Assembly: GCF_008180865.1 (NCBI RefSeq)
Contig: NZ_VTEX01000001.1
Coordinates: 1,015,808 to 1,079,807, forward strand
Reading direction: 5' to 3'
Length of the DNA stretch: 64,000 nucleotides
Origin: Rossellomorea aquimaris
GTDB lineage: Bacteria; Bacillota; Bacilli; Bacillales; Bacillaceae_B
The notes beneath the pieces are model-generated. The model made no database searches. It had not been told where the DNA came from and saw only the letters and a program-made list of their open reading frames with translations. The position numbers were made by a program, and so were the translations under genes. The stretch's first letter is position 1, and each line of letters begins with the position of its first letter. Below are positions 30,145 to 38,793 of the stretch, piece by piece.

Positions 30145-30206
30145 GCGGTGGTCCTTTTGAAAGTTAGTAGCTTGAAATCTACTTCTCTCAAAAGGAGTCG
30201 CCGCTT
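30143..30206. terminator. Large shared terminator between the convergent helicase and selD genes
   Basis: The sequences from 30143 (AAGCGG, then TCCTTTTGA) and up to 30206 (TCAAAAGGA, then CCGCTT) form a long interrupted stem between convergent genes. Confidence 0.75.
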
Positions 30207-30208
30207 AA

Positions 30209-31261
30209 TTATTTTTCAACCAGTATACTCCATTTTTGCTTCGTCAGCACCCGACCAATTATTCTAGCTGATATCGAGTGAAGTCCTAACACCTCTATAT
30301 ACTTTTCCGCTTCACCCTCAGGCAAACTTACTAATAATCCTCCTGAAGTAATCGCGTCACATACAATCCACTGATCTTCCATGGTGATACTCGGATCATA
30401 GTGCACTTTGTCTTCAAGCCACTGATGGTTCGCTTTCGACCCACCAGGAATGACTCCTTTGGCTGCTAATTCCTTCGTCCCTTCTAATAGGGGAATGGAA
30501 GAGTATGAGAACTCTATGGACACATCACTGCCTTTAGCCATTTCAAAGGCGTGACCCATTAAGCCAAAGCCTGTTACATCTGTCACTGCATGCGGATGAA
30601 AGTCTTGTAAAACTTCTGCTGCAGATTTATTTAACATGCTCATGACTTCGATCACATCTTTTTCTTGGTCTGCCGACACCATCTTACGCTTAATACCTGT
30701 CGTTAAAATTCCTACACCCAGTGGTTTTGTAAGAACCATAACGTCTCCTTCTTTGGCACCGTTGTTTGTCCAATATTTTTTCGGGTGAACGATTCCAGTA
30801 ACACTCAAACCGAATTTCGGTTCTTGATCGTCAATGGAATGGCCGCCGACCGTCACAGCACCAGCTTCGATTACTTTATTTTGTGCACCGGACAGAATTT
30901 CAGTAAGTATTTCACTTCCGAGCTTTTTGATTGGAAACCCTACAATGTTTAAAACCGTTTTAGGCGTTCCACCCATAGCATAGACGTCACTTAGTGCGTT
31001 TGCCGCTGCTATTTGACCAAATTGGTAAGGATCATCCACGATCGGGGTAAAATAATCTACGGTTTGTACCATAGCCAGATCATCTGTCAGTTGATAAATA
31101 CCACCATCGTCAGATGATTCGCTCCCTACTAACAATGCTCCATTAAATGGTTGAGGGGGTAGTTGACGCAACACTTGCGTCAAGTCACTAGGACTAAGTT
31201 TGCAGCCTCAGCCAGCTTTTGAAGAAAGTTCTGTTAAACGGATAATTTCTTCCCTGCTCAT
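30209..31261 (-). CDS. selD: Selenide, water dikinase, selenocysteine-containing (UGA at codon 18)
   Basis: SelD makes selenophosphate from selenide and ATP. Translated from ATG 31261 through an in-frame TGA at 31208-31210, the product is 350 residues and reads KAG-U-GCKLSPSDL. U18 and K21 sit where E. coli SelD has its catalytic Cys17 and Lys20. Downstream, TVDYFTPIVDDPYQFGQIAAANALSDVYAMGG and TDVTGFGLMGHA are typical. Starting after the TGA would delete the catalytic residues. A hairpin of bacterial SECIS type follows the codon. GGGGTGA precedes the ATG. Together with selA this shows an active selenocysteine system. Confidence 0.93.
31163..31183 (-). promoter_or_regulatory. Putative bacterial SECIS hairpin in selD
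   Basis: On the mRNA strand TTGACGCAA and TTGCGTCAA form a perfect 9-bp stem with loop GUG, starting 24 bases after the UGA. Bacterial SECIS elements are stem-loops in this window with a G at the start of the apical loop, which is met here. SelB binding is inferred. Confidence 0.7.
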
Positions 31262-31471
31262 TCACTTCACCCCTTTATGTATGAATATTCTAATTGTACA
31301 GGATAAAAATACAATCGGGCAAAGGAGAAGTGACGGATGGGTAAAAATCAGGAGGGGAGAAGGAGAATTTGCATTTGTAATTTTACTAAATTAGGCTTTC
31401 ACCTTAAAAACAGGATTATTATTAGATGATAGGGATCAAAACAGCACTGCAGATAGAAAAAAGGTAAGTAT

Positions 31472-31500
31472 TTGGAGAAAAATAGAAGCTATGGTATTAT
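31472..31500 (+). promoter_or_regulatory. Promoter of the Rdx selenoprotein gene
   Basis: TTGGAG (31472-31477), a 17-base spacer and TATTAT (31495-31500) fit a sigma-A promoter 38 bases before the ATG. Confidence 0.5.
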
Positions 31501-31538
31501 GCACACAGGAAAATATATAAATAAAGGAGGAACATAAG

Positions 31539-31778
31539 ATGAAAAAGGTCTCGATTACAATTGAATTTTGCATGATGTGAAACTATGCACCTAAAGCCGC
31601 GAGTTTCGCGGAACAACTGTTTACCCATTTTCGTTCAGACATTAAAGAACTAAAGTTAATACCATCCTCAGGTGGCGCTTTTGAAATTTCAGTAGGAGGA
31701 GAAAAGGTTTATTCTAAATTAGATACAGGGGTGTTTCCTGACATAAACCTCATCATTTCTTCGATTGAATCCCTATAA
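31539..31778 (+). CDS. SelW-like Rdx family selenoprotein (UGA at codon 14)
   Basis: ATG 31539 follows AAAGGAGG. Reading the in-frame TGA at 31578-31580 as selenocysteine gives 79 residues beginning KKVSITIEFCMM-U-NYAPKAASFAEQL. This is the CxxU redox motif after the first strand of the Rdx (SelW/SelT/SelH) thioredoxin-like fold. The C-terminal half has the expected GGAFEISVGGEKVYSKLDTGVFPD strands and loop. The frame is intact to TAA 31776, so it is not a decayed gene. A perfect short hairpin follows the UGA at the right distance. The role is probably thiol-redox; the partner is unknown. Confidence 0.9.
31597..31611 (+). promoter_or_regulatory. Putative bacterial SECIS hairpin in the Rdx gene
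   Basis: CCGCGA-GTT-TCGCGG is a perfect 6-bp GC-rich stem with loop GUU, starting 16 bases after the UGA. Spacing and the leading loop G agree with bacterial SECIS rules. Confidence 0.75.
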
Positions 31779-31786
31779 ACATGGTT

Positions 31787-31817
31787 AAAGGTCTGAATTT
31801 TTCACTTCAGACCTTTT
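31787..31817 (+). terminator. Terminator of the Rdx gene
   Basis: AAAGGTCTGAA and TTCAGACCTTT arms, followed by TC-rich sequence. It lies between convergent genes and may also end cotM. Confidence 0.82.
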
Positions 31818-31837
31818 CATCTATTTATAGAGGGTGG

Positions 31838-32230
31838 TTACTCATTAGATAACCCCTGAACTCGGATGACGAAGGAAGTGGGGGTGGGACATTCTTTTTT
31901 TGGGACATTGATTTCGATGGTATGATGCTCGATTGAGTAGGTGATTGCCCGTTGCTTTAAACAAAAGGGAAAGCGAATGGTTCGATTCCTCACCTTGATT
32001 TCGTCCTTCATCAGTATCGATACGATTAATTGAGTGTTATTTTTCTTAATGATTAATTCCTCTGGATGAATATTTTCTGTTTCAATTTCTACGATGAACG
32101 CTTCCGTTGTATCCAGAAAGTCGACTCTAAATTCTTGTTCATCCAATTGAACCGTAGCAGGATCCAATAGCCAATCCTTCATATTCTCCTCCCAGTTCTC
32201 TAAATAGAAATCCTCCCTTTCCTTGCTCAT
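31838..32230 (-). CDS. cotM: Hsp20-like outer spore coat protein CotM
   Basis: The 130-residue protein has an alpha-crystallin/Hsp20 domain (about residues 40-125) with strands such as TEAFIVEIETENIHPEELIIKKNNTQLIVSI and the closing IEINVPKKE. Length equals B. subtilis CotM, which also lies beside sspP-sspO-citB. Synteny is the main reason for naming it CotM rather than a generic small heat-shock protein. It is expected in the mother cell under late sigma-K/GerE control; no promoter was verified. Its upstream region is shared with the divergent selA. Confidence 0.78.
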   Translation of the reverse strand: MSKEREDFYLENWEENMKDWLLDPATVQLDEQEFRVDFLDTTEAFIVEIETENIHPEELIIKKNNTQLIVSILMKDEIKVRNRTIRFPFCLKQRAITYSIEHHTIEINVPKKECPTPTSFVIRVQGLSNE

Positions 32231-32330
32231 TTACACCTGACCCCCAACTTATTCTTTTACACATTGTATTCTTTCTAATTTAAATGGTGAGGGTGTTATA
32301 ATCAGTATAAAGAATAAAGGAGGGTTCATT

Positions 32331-33734
32331 GTGAAACAACTCGTCAGACACATTCCGCCCATCTACCTACTACAACAATCCAATCAATTCCATACTCTCC
32401 TTAATAAGCATGACCTCACTAAAGAAAGAGGGACGGACCTATTAAAAGAGGTGATTACATGCTGTCGGAATTCCCTGCTAAATGAACAATGGCAAGGACC
32501 TCATCCATCAACAGACGAATTTGTTAAAGAAGTGTTTGCACAAGCGGATACCTTGATGAAAGAATCGCATTCTCTTTCTCTTCGCAAGGTTATTAATGCA
32601 ACCGGAACCATATTGCATACGAATTTAGGACGGGCCAGATTGGGACAAGATGCCATTGAACATGTCCAAATGATTGCAGGTCACTACAGTAATTTAGAAT
32701 ACGATATTGAGGGGGGGAATAGAGGTTCGAGGCATACCCATGCTGAAAAGTTCATCTGTGAGTTAACTGGAGCGGAAGCGGCCATGGTTGTGAACAATAA
32801 TGCAGCAGCTGTTTACCTTATTCTCACTGCCCTTGCGAAACATAAAAAGGTGATTGTCTCCAGAGGGGAGCTCGTGGAAATCGGAGGATCATTTCGAATT
32901 TCTTCCATCATGGAAGAAAGTGGTGCTCTGCTCTCTGAGGTTGGAACGACCAACAAAACCCACTTAAGGGATTATGAAGAAGCACTATGTGAAGAAACAA
33001 CCATGATCATGAAAGTCCATCAAAGTAATTTTGTGATAAAAGGATTTACATCATCCGTTTCCACTGATGAACTTGTTCAGTTATCCCACCGACATCCCCA
33101 TATCCTATATTATGAAGATTTAGGGAGTGGTGCTCTTTACGACTTTGAAAAAATGGGGATCGGAAATGAACCTGTGGTAAAGACTGTCATTGAAAAAGGG
33201 AGCGACCTCGTTTCTTTTAGTGGAGATAAATTATTAGGAGGGCCCCAGGCTGGTATCATTGCAGGAAAAAAACAATGGATTGATCAGCTTAAAAAGCATC
33301 AGCTGGCCCGGGTACTGCGTGTAGACAAAATGACACTGGCAGCTTTAGAGATGACACTCATGCATTACATAAAAGGGGAGGAACAGGATAAAAATCCGAC
33401 CATTGCATCCATTACCCGCAAAAAAGAAGAGGTTTTTCAGCAATCTACACATTTCGTAGAAGAAGGCAATTCCCTGAAATCGAATTTCTTATTTAAAATA
33501 ATTGAAGGAAAAAGCCAGATTGGTGGAGGGACGATGCCTGACGTTGAATTAGATACTTATCTCGTTTCAGTTACTCATGACAAATTGTCTGCCCAGGAAA
33601 TTCATGAGAACCTTAGAAAAGGGAACCCTTCAATCTTAACAAGAATTCAAGAAGAAGCCGTTCTCTTTGATCTGCGGACCGTCTCCTTCCTTGAACAAAT
33701 GGACATTCTCCATGCATTAGAGAATCTGCAATAG
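32331..33734 (+). CDS. selA: L-seryl-tRNA(Sec) selenium transferase
   Basis: The 467-residue PLP enzyme converts seryl-tRNA(Sec) to selenocysteyl-tRNA(Sec) using selenophosphate from SelD. Motifs: RKVINATGTILHTNLGRA (about residues 85-102), AAMVVNNNAAAVYLILTALA, VGTTNKTHLRDYE, YYEDLGSGALYDF and the PLP-lysine segment SFSGDKLLGGPQAGIIAG (about 296-313). GTG 32331 follows AAAGGAGGG. selB would usually follow but is absent; a terminator and sspP come next. One GGGACGGACC copy is at 32430-32439. Confidence 0.95.
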   Translation: MKQLVRHIPPIYLLQQSNQFHTLLNKHDLTKERGTDLLKEVITCCRNSLLNEQWQGPHPSTDEFVKEVFAQADTLMKESHSLSLRKVINATGTILHTNLGRARLGQDAIEHVQMIAGHYSNLEYDIEGGNRGSRHTHAEKFICELTGAEAAMVVNNNAAAVYLILTALAKHKKVIVSRGELVEIGGSFRISSIMEESGALLSEVGTTNKTHLRDYEEALCEETTMIMKVHQSNFVIKGFTSSVSTDELVQLSHRHPHILYYEDLGSGALYDFEKMGIGNEPVVKTVIEKGSDLVSFSGDKLLGGPQAGIIAGKKQWIDQLKKHQLARVLRVDKMTLAALEMTLMHYIKGEEQDKNPTIASITRKKEEVFQQSTHFVEEGNSLKSNFLFKIIEGKSQIGGGTMPDVELDTYLVSVTHDKLSAQEIHENLRKGNPSILTRIQEEAVLFDLRTVSFLEQMDILHALENLQ

Positions 33735-33740
33735 AGGATA

Positions 33741-33784
33741 AAAGGGAGTGCGGATTGTGTTATCACAACCCCTGCACTCCCTTA
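33741..33784. terminator. selA/sspP shared terminator
   Basis: AAGGGAGTGC and GCACTCCCTT form a perfect 10-bp stem with a 24-base loop between convergent selA and sspP. Confidence 0.82.
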
Positions 33785-33792
33785 TTTATTGG

Positions 33793-33930
33793 TTACATAT
33801 CGTGATGGCTATGTTGCTTTTGGCGAGTATGGTTACGATTCTTCACTTTATGTGATCCACTTAAAGGTTCCTGCTGCCCAGACTGCTTCGGAGCATTTTT
33901 ACGCATATCTTTGCTATCATTTTTGTTCAT
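33793..33930 (-). CDS. sspP: Small acid-soluble spore protein P
   Basis: This 45-residue basic protein reads [16 protein letters not shown] and then [18 protein letters not shown], nearly the B. subtilis SspP pattern ([14 protein letters not shown], [18 protein letters not shown]). Minor SASPs of this kind are made in the forespore. AGGAGGGA precedes the ATG. A strong sigma-G-type promoter lies directly upstream. The B. subtilis order sspP-sspO-citB is kept, though a small plus-strand gene separates the two ssp genes here. Confidence 0.92.
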   Translation of the reverse strand: MNKNDSKDMRKNAPKQSGQQEPLSGSHKVKNRNHTRQKQHSHHDM

Positions 33931-33949
33931 AAAGCATCCCTCCTGTTAT

Positions 33950-33980
33950 TAGAATGCTTTGCTCTAAAACAGTTTATTCA
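33950..33980 (-). promoter_or_regulatory. Sigma-G type promoter of sspP
   Basis: Minus-strand TGAATA (33975-33980), 18 bases, CATTCTA (33950-33956). This matches the forespore sigma-G consensus (TGAATA, CATACTA) with one mismatch in the -10. Confidence 0.75.
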
Positions 33981-34047
33981 TGGGTATATTTTTCAGCCTA
34001 TCTGACCATACTAAAAAAGCTAATTTCAGAATAAGGAGAGATTATCC

Positions 34048-34308
34048 ATGCCTTACCATAAAGACAAACAACAAGCGTACCAAGCTGCAGAGCAAAGCGT
34101 TACTGAAATACAGAATACAATCAATGAACTTGTTTTAGATGGAGCGAGTTACGGTTCACAACTGGCTCATTTAAAGAATGAGGTAAACGAAGCGTATCAA
34201 CAAATTGAAAATGCACTTGAAGTGGCATCTGAAACACAAAGAGCACAGCTCCAACAATTCAAATCAGACTTGTCTTCGATCGTCAATGAAGTAAATGAAC
34301 AATCATAA
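34048..34308 (+). CDS. Small helical protein, unrecognised (possibly DUF2524-like)
   Basis: The 86-residue acidic, glutamine-rich protein has no membrane segment or Cys. Its sequence alternates hydrophobic positions in a way that suggests two or three long helices forming a coiled coil (for example SYGSQLAHLKNEVNEAYQQIENAL). AAGGAGAG precedes the ATG. A perfect terminator follows. It sits between sspP and sspO on the opposite strand, so a sporulation role is possible but not shown. The DUF2524 comparison is from memory and weak. Confidence 0.65.
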   Translation: MPYHKDKQQAYQAAEQSVTEIQNTINELVLDGASYGSQLAHLKNEVNEAYQQIENALEVASETQRAQLQQFKSDLSSIVNEVNEQS

Positions 34309-34320
34309 AAAATCAGAAGA

Positions 34321-34366
34321 AACAAAACCCGCTCTGCTAAACATTCGCAAAGCGGGTTTTGTTTTT
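34321..34366 (+). terminator. Terminator of the small helical protein gene
   Basis: AACAAAACCCGCT and AGCGGGTTTTGTT arms, followed by TTT. Confidence 0.88.
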
Positions 34367-34476
34367 GGACAAACGGGGTAGGGGAAGAGAGATGAAGATA
34401 TTTACATAAATGACGGTGATTAAACCAAACTGAGTATGTTTATAAACCTCGTTCGTTTAACCACCGATCATTTGAA

Positions 34477-34626
34477 CTACTGATTGGTTTTGCGTTTTTT
34501 ATTAAACTGACGTTGAGCTTCAGTTAATGGTTCATTTGAATATTCTTCATTGTACCCGGCACCTTTTCCTTGTGCCTTCGCTGCATTCATCCCGTTGATT
34601 ACATGATTTGCTTTACGTTTAGCCAT
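34477..34626 (-). CDS. sspO: Small acid-soluble spore protein O
   Basis: The 49-residue product, [20 protein letters not shown] then [20 protein letters not shown], follows B. subtilis SspO ([20 protein letters not shown], LTEAxRQNNKKRKKNQ). It was first described as a spore coat-associated peptide (CotK) and later as a minor SASP. GGAGGTGT precedes the ATG. CATTCTA (minus strand, 34648-34654) could be a sigma-G -10, but no good -35 is seen. It is divergent from citB. Confidence 0.92.
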   Translation of the reverse strand: MAKRKANHVINGMNAAKAQGKGAGYNEEYSNEPLTEAQRQFNKKRKTNQ

Positions 34627-34822
34627 TGTAGGACACCTCCATATGGATAGAATGCCACCATCATCAATCCTTTATAAGAGGGAAAGGCTAGCAGATTTAT
34701 TTTATCACGATAATATTTTTATGAAACTGACACGTTTTGACATGGGGGAAAATGTTGATTTACCAATATTTTTCTAGAAACCTAAAGGAGTTTATTATTT
34801 TAGATAAGAAAAACTTATCAAA
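34627..34822 (+). other. sspO-citB divergent region
   Basis: No gene is seen. The sequence is AT-rich and holds the sspO promoter region on the left and leads into the citB control region on the right. Confidence 0.5.
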
Positions 34823-34870
34823 AACAATAACTTTATTGTTATTTACTTATGTAATCGCTTGTATTAAGAT
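34823..34870 (+). promoter_or_regulatory. citB promoter with upstream palindrome (candidate CcpC operator)
   Basis: AACAATAA-CT-TTATTGTT (34823-34840) is a perfect palindrome immediately before a promoter with TTTACT (34842-34847), a 17-base spacer and TAAGAT (34865-34870). In B. subtilis the citrate-responsive repressor CcpC binds an ATAA/TTAT dyad upstream of citB, so this is a natural candidate operator; the half-site spacing differs slightly (N8). Confidence 0.6.
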
Positions 34871-34954
34871 GTAAATGTGAGAAAAGTTCGTTAGTTTTTT
34901 AGAACGAAAACTTTTCGACTTATTGTTTGATGTAGTTTAGAGGGGGAATTCGAA

Positions 34955-37666
34955 ATGGCAAAGAACGATGTATTTAATGCACGATCTTCTTTCGAACTAG
35001 AAGGAAAACGTTATCATTACTATCGTTTAAAAGCGCTTGAAGAAGCAGGAGTAACAAAAATCAATCGTTTACCTTACAGTGTAAAGGTATTGCTCGAGTC
35101 TGTACTTCGTCAGTTTGACGGACGCGTGATCAACAAAGACCACGTTGAAAATTTAGCAAACTGGGGCTCAGCTGAAGTGAAAGATGCGGAAGTTCCATTC
35201 AAACCTTCCCGTGTCATCCTTCAAGATTTTACTGGGGTACCAGCAGTAGTTGACTTAGCGTCTTTACGTAAAGCAATGGCTGATATTGGTGGAGATCCAC
35301 AAAAGATCAATCCTGAAATTCCAGTTGATCTTGTAATTGACCACTCCGTACAAGTAGATAAATATGGTACAGTCGGTGCTTTACAAGCAAATATGGATCT
35401 TGAATTCGAACGAAACGCTGAGCGTTATCAGTTCCTTAGCTGGGCTCAAAAAGCATTTGAAAACTATCGTGCTGTACCGCCGGCAACGGGTATCGTACAC
35501 CAGGTTAACCTAGAGTATCTAGCGAATGTCGTTCACGCTGTTGAAACAACAGATGGCGATTTTGAAACATATCCGGATACATTGGTCGGTACTGACTCTC
35601 ATACCACTATGATCAACGGTATCGGCGTGTTAGGTTGGGGTGTAGGTGGAATCGAAGCAGAAGCAGGAATGCTTGGTCAACCTTCATACTTCCCAATCCC
35701 GGAAGTTATCGGGGTAAAAATGACAGGTGAACTTCCTAATGGAGCAACAGCTACTGACTTAGCTCTTAAAGTTACACAAGTATTGCGTCAAAAAGGTGTA
35801 GTAGGGAAATTTGTTGAATACTTCGGAACAGGAGTAGCAACATTACCACTTGCCGACCGTGCAACAATTGCCAATATGGCTCCTGAATACGGTGCGACAT
35901 GTGGTTTCTTCCCAGTTGATTCAGAGTCTTTAGACTACCTTCGTTTAACAGGCCGTGACGAAGACCACATCAAAATGGTTGAGGAATATTTAAAGAAAAA
36001 TGATATGTTCTTCACTCCTGAAAAGGAAGAACCAACATATACAGATGTAGTAGAAATTGACCTTTCTGTAGTGGAACCTAACCTCTCCGGACCTAAACGT
36101 CCACAGGATTTAATTCCGCTATCTGATATGAAAGAATCTTTCAATAAGTCAATTACAGCTAAAGAAGGCGTTCAAGGCTTCGGTTTAGATGCGTCTGAAA
36201 TTAATAAAACGGCAAAGTACACAACGGAAGATGGTAAAGATGTTGTTATGCCTACCGGAGCGATTGGTATCGCTGCCATTACATCTTGTACAAATACATC
36301 TAACCCTTATGTTATGCTGGGTGCTGGCTTAGTAGCGAAAAAAGCAGTAGAGCTCGGAATGAACGTTCCTGATTACGTAAAAACTTCTCTGGCTCCAGGG
36401 TCAAAAGTTGTAACTGGTTACCTTAGAGATTCAGGTTTACTATCTTACCTTGAAGATATCGGCTTTAACCTTGTAGGGTATGGTTGTACGACTTGTATCG
36501 GTAACTCTGGTCCATTACGTCCGGAAATTGAGAAGGCTGTATCAGACGCTGATTTACTCTTAACTTCAGTACTTTCTGGAAATCGTAATTTCGAAGGTCG
36601 TATTCATCCATTAGTGAAAGCAAACTACCTTGCTTCACCACCACTGGTTGTTGCTTATGCATTAGCTGGTACAGTGGACATTGATCTTCAAAAAGATTCT
36701 CTGGGTAAAGATAAAGACGGAAATGATGTATTCTTCAGAGACATCTGGCCTTCTCAAGATGAAGTCAAGGATGCTGTGAAATCTACTGTTACTCCTGAGT
36801 TATTCCGTAGAGAATACGAGCATGTTTTCTCTGAAAACGAGCGTTGGAACGAAATCAAAACAAGTAATGAGCCACTTTATAGCTTCGATGATCAATCGAC
36901 ATATATCCAAAATCCATCTTTCTTCACTGGATTAGCAACTACTCCAGAAGATATCCAAGGATTAAATGGACTGCGTGTTGTTGGTAAATTTGGTGACTCA
37001 GTAACAACTGACCACATTTCTCCTGCAGGCGCGATCGGTAAGGATACGCCAGCTGGTAAATACCTGCGTGCTAACAATGTTGAACCACGTGATTTCAATT
37101 CATACGGTTCTCGTCGTGGTAACCATGAAGTGATGATGCGCGGTACATTTGCAAACATTCGTATTCGTAACCAAATTGCTCCAGGAACAGAAGGTGGTTT
37201 CACAACCTACTGGCCTGACAATGAAGTTATGGCAATGTACGATGCTTGTATGAAATATCAACAAGATGGTACTGGACTAGTTGTTCTTGCAGGAAAAGAT
37301 TACGGTATGGGATCTTCCCGTGACTGGGCAGCAAAAGGTACAAACCTTCTTGGTATCAAAACGGTTATCGCTGAAAGCTATGAGCGTATTCACCGTTCGA
37401 ACCTTGTCATGATGGGAGTGCTTCCACTTCAATTCAAAAAGGGTGACAGCGCTGAATCTCTAGGTTTAACAGGTAGAGAAACGATTTCTGTCAATGTGAC
37501 AAACGATGTTAAACCTCGTGATATCTTAACGGTTACAGCTGTAGCTGAAGATGGAACAAAAACAGAGTTCGAAGTACTGGCTCGATTTGATTCAGATGTA
37601 GAAGTAGACTACTACCGTCATGGTGGAATTCTACAAATGGTTCTACGTAATAAATTACAGGCATAA
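34955..37666 (+). CDS. citB: Aconitate hydratase (aconitase)
   Basis: The 903-residue TCA-cycle enzyme interconverts citrate and isocitrate through a [4Fe-4S] cluster; in Bacillus the apo-protein also binds iron-responsive-like RNA. Cluster ligands are visible at SCTNTSNP (first Cys) and [12 protein letters not shown] (second and third Cys). [29 protein letters not shown] and the swivel-domain [12 protein letters not shown] are intact. The length equals B. subtilis CitB (909). GAGGGGGAA precedes the ATG. It is monocistronic. Confidence 0.98.
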   Translation: MAKNDVFNARSSFELEGKRYHYYRLKALEEAGVTKINRLPYSVKVLLESVLRQFDGRVINKDHVENLANWGSAEVKDAEVPFKPSRVILQDFTGVPAVVDLASLRKAMADIGGDPQKINPEIPVDLVIDHSVQVDKYGTVGALQANMDLEFERNAERYQFLSWAQKAFENYRAVPPATGIVHQVNLEYLANVVHAVETTDGDFETYPDTLVGTDSHTTMINGIGVLGWGVGGIEAEAGMLGQPSYFPIPEVIGVKMTGELPNGATATDLALKVTQVLRQKGVVGKFVEYFGTGVATLPLADRATIANMAPEYGATCGFFPVDSESLDYLRLTGRDEDHIKMVEEYLKKNDMFFTPEKEEPTYTDVVEIDLSVVEPNLSGPKRPQDLIPLSDMKESFNKSITAKEGVQGFGLDASEINKTAKYTTEDGKDVVMPTGAIGIAAITSCTNTSNPYVMLGAGLVAKKAVELGMNVPDYVKTSLAPGSKVVTGYLRDSGLLSYLEDIGFNLVGYGCTTCIGNSGPLRPEIEKAVSDADLLLTSVLSGNRNFEGRIHPLVKANYLASPPLVVAYALAGTVDIDLQKDSLGKDKDGNDVFFRDIWPSQDEVKDAVKSTVTPELFRREYEHVFSENERWNEIKTSNEPLYSFDDQSTYIQNPSFFTGLATTPEDIQGLNGLRVVGKFGDSVTTDHISPAGAIGKDTPAGKYLRANNVEPRDFNSYGSRRGNHEVMMRGTFANIRIRNQIAPGTEGGFTTYWPDNEVMAMYDACMKYQQDGTGLVVLAGKDYGMGSSRDWAAKGTNLLGIKTVIAESYERIHRSNLVMMGVLPLQFKKGDSAESLGLTGRETISVNVTNDVKPRDILTVTAVAEDGTKTEFEVLARFDSDVEVDYYRHGGILQMVLRNKLQA

Positions 37667-37677
37667 AGTATGCTTTC

Positions 37678-37708
37678 AAGCCCCGGGTCTTCCCGGGGCT
37701 TTTTTTGT
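37678..37708 (+). terminator. citB terminator
   Basis: AAGCCCCGGG and CCCGGGGCTT arms, followed by a T run. Confidence 0.92.
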
Positions 37709-37810
37709 GTTCAACAATTAAGGCTAAATATCACTTGAAATTCCATGACTAAATAGAGACAAGCTATCATAAGATGATAGTACTATCATTCCTATGAGAG
37801 GAGCACTCCT

Positions 37811-38398
37811 TTGAAATCTATCTTTGGCATGTTGCTTGTAACTTTATTAGTATTCACGTTCTATATGGAAAATAAGTCAGAGCCCACTTCTTTTTCAGAA
37901 AGCACGTTCGGTCAAGCTACTGAGTATGATCAATTAATCGATATAGAAGAAGGAGAGGTGTCGGAAACTACCCCTGCAGAGAACTATCCTGGCCCGAATG
38001 TCGGGGACAAGGCCATCGACTTTAAATTGGATACCCTTTCCGGGCAATCAATCACTTTATCTGAATTGAAGGGAAAGAAAGTGGTTCTCAATTTCTGGGC
38101 TACTTGGTGTCCACCGTGTAAAGAAGAAATGCCGATCATGCAGGAGTTCTATACGAAATACGGGAAGGACGTTGAAATCCTGGCAATCAATATCGATCCC
38201 CAATACAACGTAAAAGAATACCAAAAAGCAATGGGACTCACATTCCCGATCCTATTAGACAAAGACGACAAAATCAACAACGCATATGACATCCTAACAG
38301 TTCCAACCACCTTCATCATCAACGAACAAGGAATCATCACCCACAAACAAATCGGCGCCATCACCAGCCTTGAATCCTTCACCGCGCTAATCAAGTGA
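37811..38398 (+). CDS. yneN: Membrane-anchored thiol-disulfide oxidoreductase (YneN/ResA/TlpA type)
   Basis: The 195-residue protein has one N-terminal membrane segment, a variable acidic linker (about residues 22-60) and an AhpC/TSA-Redoxin domain with the active site WATWCPPCKEEMP (Cys100 and Cys103). The C-terminal cis-Pro loop VPTTFIINEQG is present. It should reduce disulfides in exported proteins on the outer membrane face. Position after citB matches B. subtilis yneN. TTG 37811 follows GAGAGGAG. The stop runs directly into the 45-bp repeat array. Confidence 0.88.
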   Translation: MKSIFGMLLVTLLVFTFYMENKSEPTSFSESTFGQATEYDQLIDIEEGEVSETTPAENYPGPNVGDKAIDFKLDTLSGQSITLSELKGKKVVLNFWATWCPPCKEEMPIMQEFYTKYGKDVEILAINIDPQYNVKEYQKAMGLTFPILLDKDDKINNAYDILTVPTTFIINEQGIITHKQIGAITSLESFTALIK

Positions 38399-38498
38399 GG
38401 GACGGACCTTCAAACTGCTTTAATTATGAAATACCGTTGACTGGGGACGGACCTTCAAACTGCTTTAATTATGAAATACCGTTGACTGGGGACGGACC
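38399..38498 (+). repeat. 45-bp tandem repeat headed by GGGACGGACC
   Basis: Two identical 45-bp units begin at 38399 and 38444 and a third partial unit begins at 38489. Each unit opens with GGGACGGACCTT and continues through TGCTTTAATTATGAAATACC. The array starts at the yneN stop codon and has no reading frame of its own. Confidence 0.9.
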
Positions 38499-38646
38499 TT
38501 TAACTTTAGATTTTTCGAAATTCAATTATCCAATTCCCAAAATCCGTTCAGAAAAACCATCTCTACTATTGTGACCTTTGTTTAAAATATCTGACATTTG
38601 GATATACTACTTATAACAAACCACAATTGAGAGTGAGGGGATTGGA

Positions 38647-38793
38647 TTGCGCAGACCGAGAAAAAAATCATTCGCGGATCTTGTGAAAGAAAACAAAAAG
38701 CAGCTTCTTCTAGATCAGGATGCCATTGACGCCATTGAAGAACGAATCGATGCCAGACTGGAAATAAAGCGCCCTATAGGCAAAGCCGAGTAA
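38647..38793 (+). CDS. FbpB family small basic protein
   Basis: The 48-residue protein starts at TTG 38647 (GAGGGG upstream) and reads RRPRKKSFADLVKENKKQLL followed by IEERIDARLE. This matches the Fur-regulated small basic protein family (RRPxKxSFxELVxxNKxxLLxD...IEERIExR). In B. subtilis FbpA, FbpB and FbpC assist the iron-sparing small RNA FsrA. No clear Fur box was found upstream, so iron control is only inferred. The stop codon lies inside its terminator stem. Confidence 0.75.
   Translation: MRRPRKKSFADLVKENKKQLLLDQDAIDAIEERIDARLEIKRPIGKAE

Noticed and set aside
30209..31183. Reading selD as a 324-residue protein starting at TTG 31183
   Set aside because: This omits the KAG-U-GCK catalytic segment; the upstream frame is open to ATG 31261 with a ribosome site, and the UGA is at the known Sec/Cys position.
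31539..31778. Rdx gene as a nonsense-mutated pseudogene
   Set aside because: The only interruption is a UGA exactly at the CxxU position, with a SECIS-type hairpin and selA/selD nearby.
33741..34047. selB or tRNA-Sec remnant after selA
   Set aside because: The interval is filled by a terminator, sspP and its promoter; no long acceptor-stem tRNA fold or elongation-factor-like coding was found.
38399..38498. CRISPR array
   Set aside because: The 45-bp units are fully identical including the would-be spacer; there is no repeat-spacer alternation and no cas genes.
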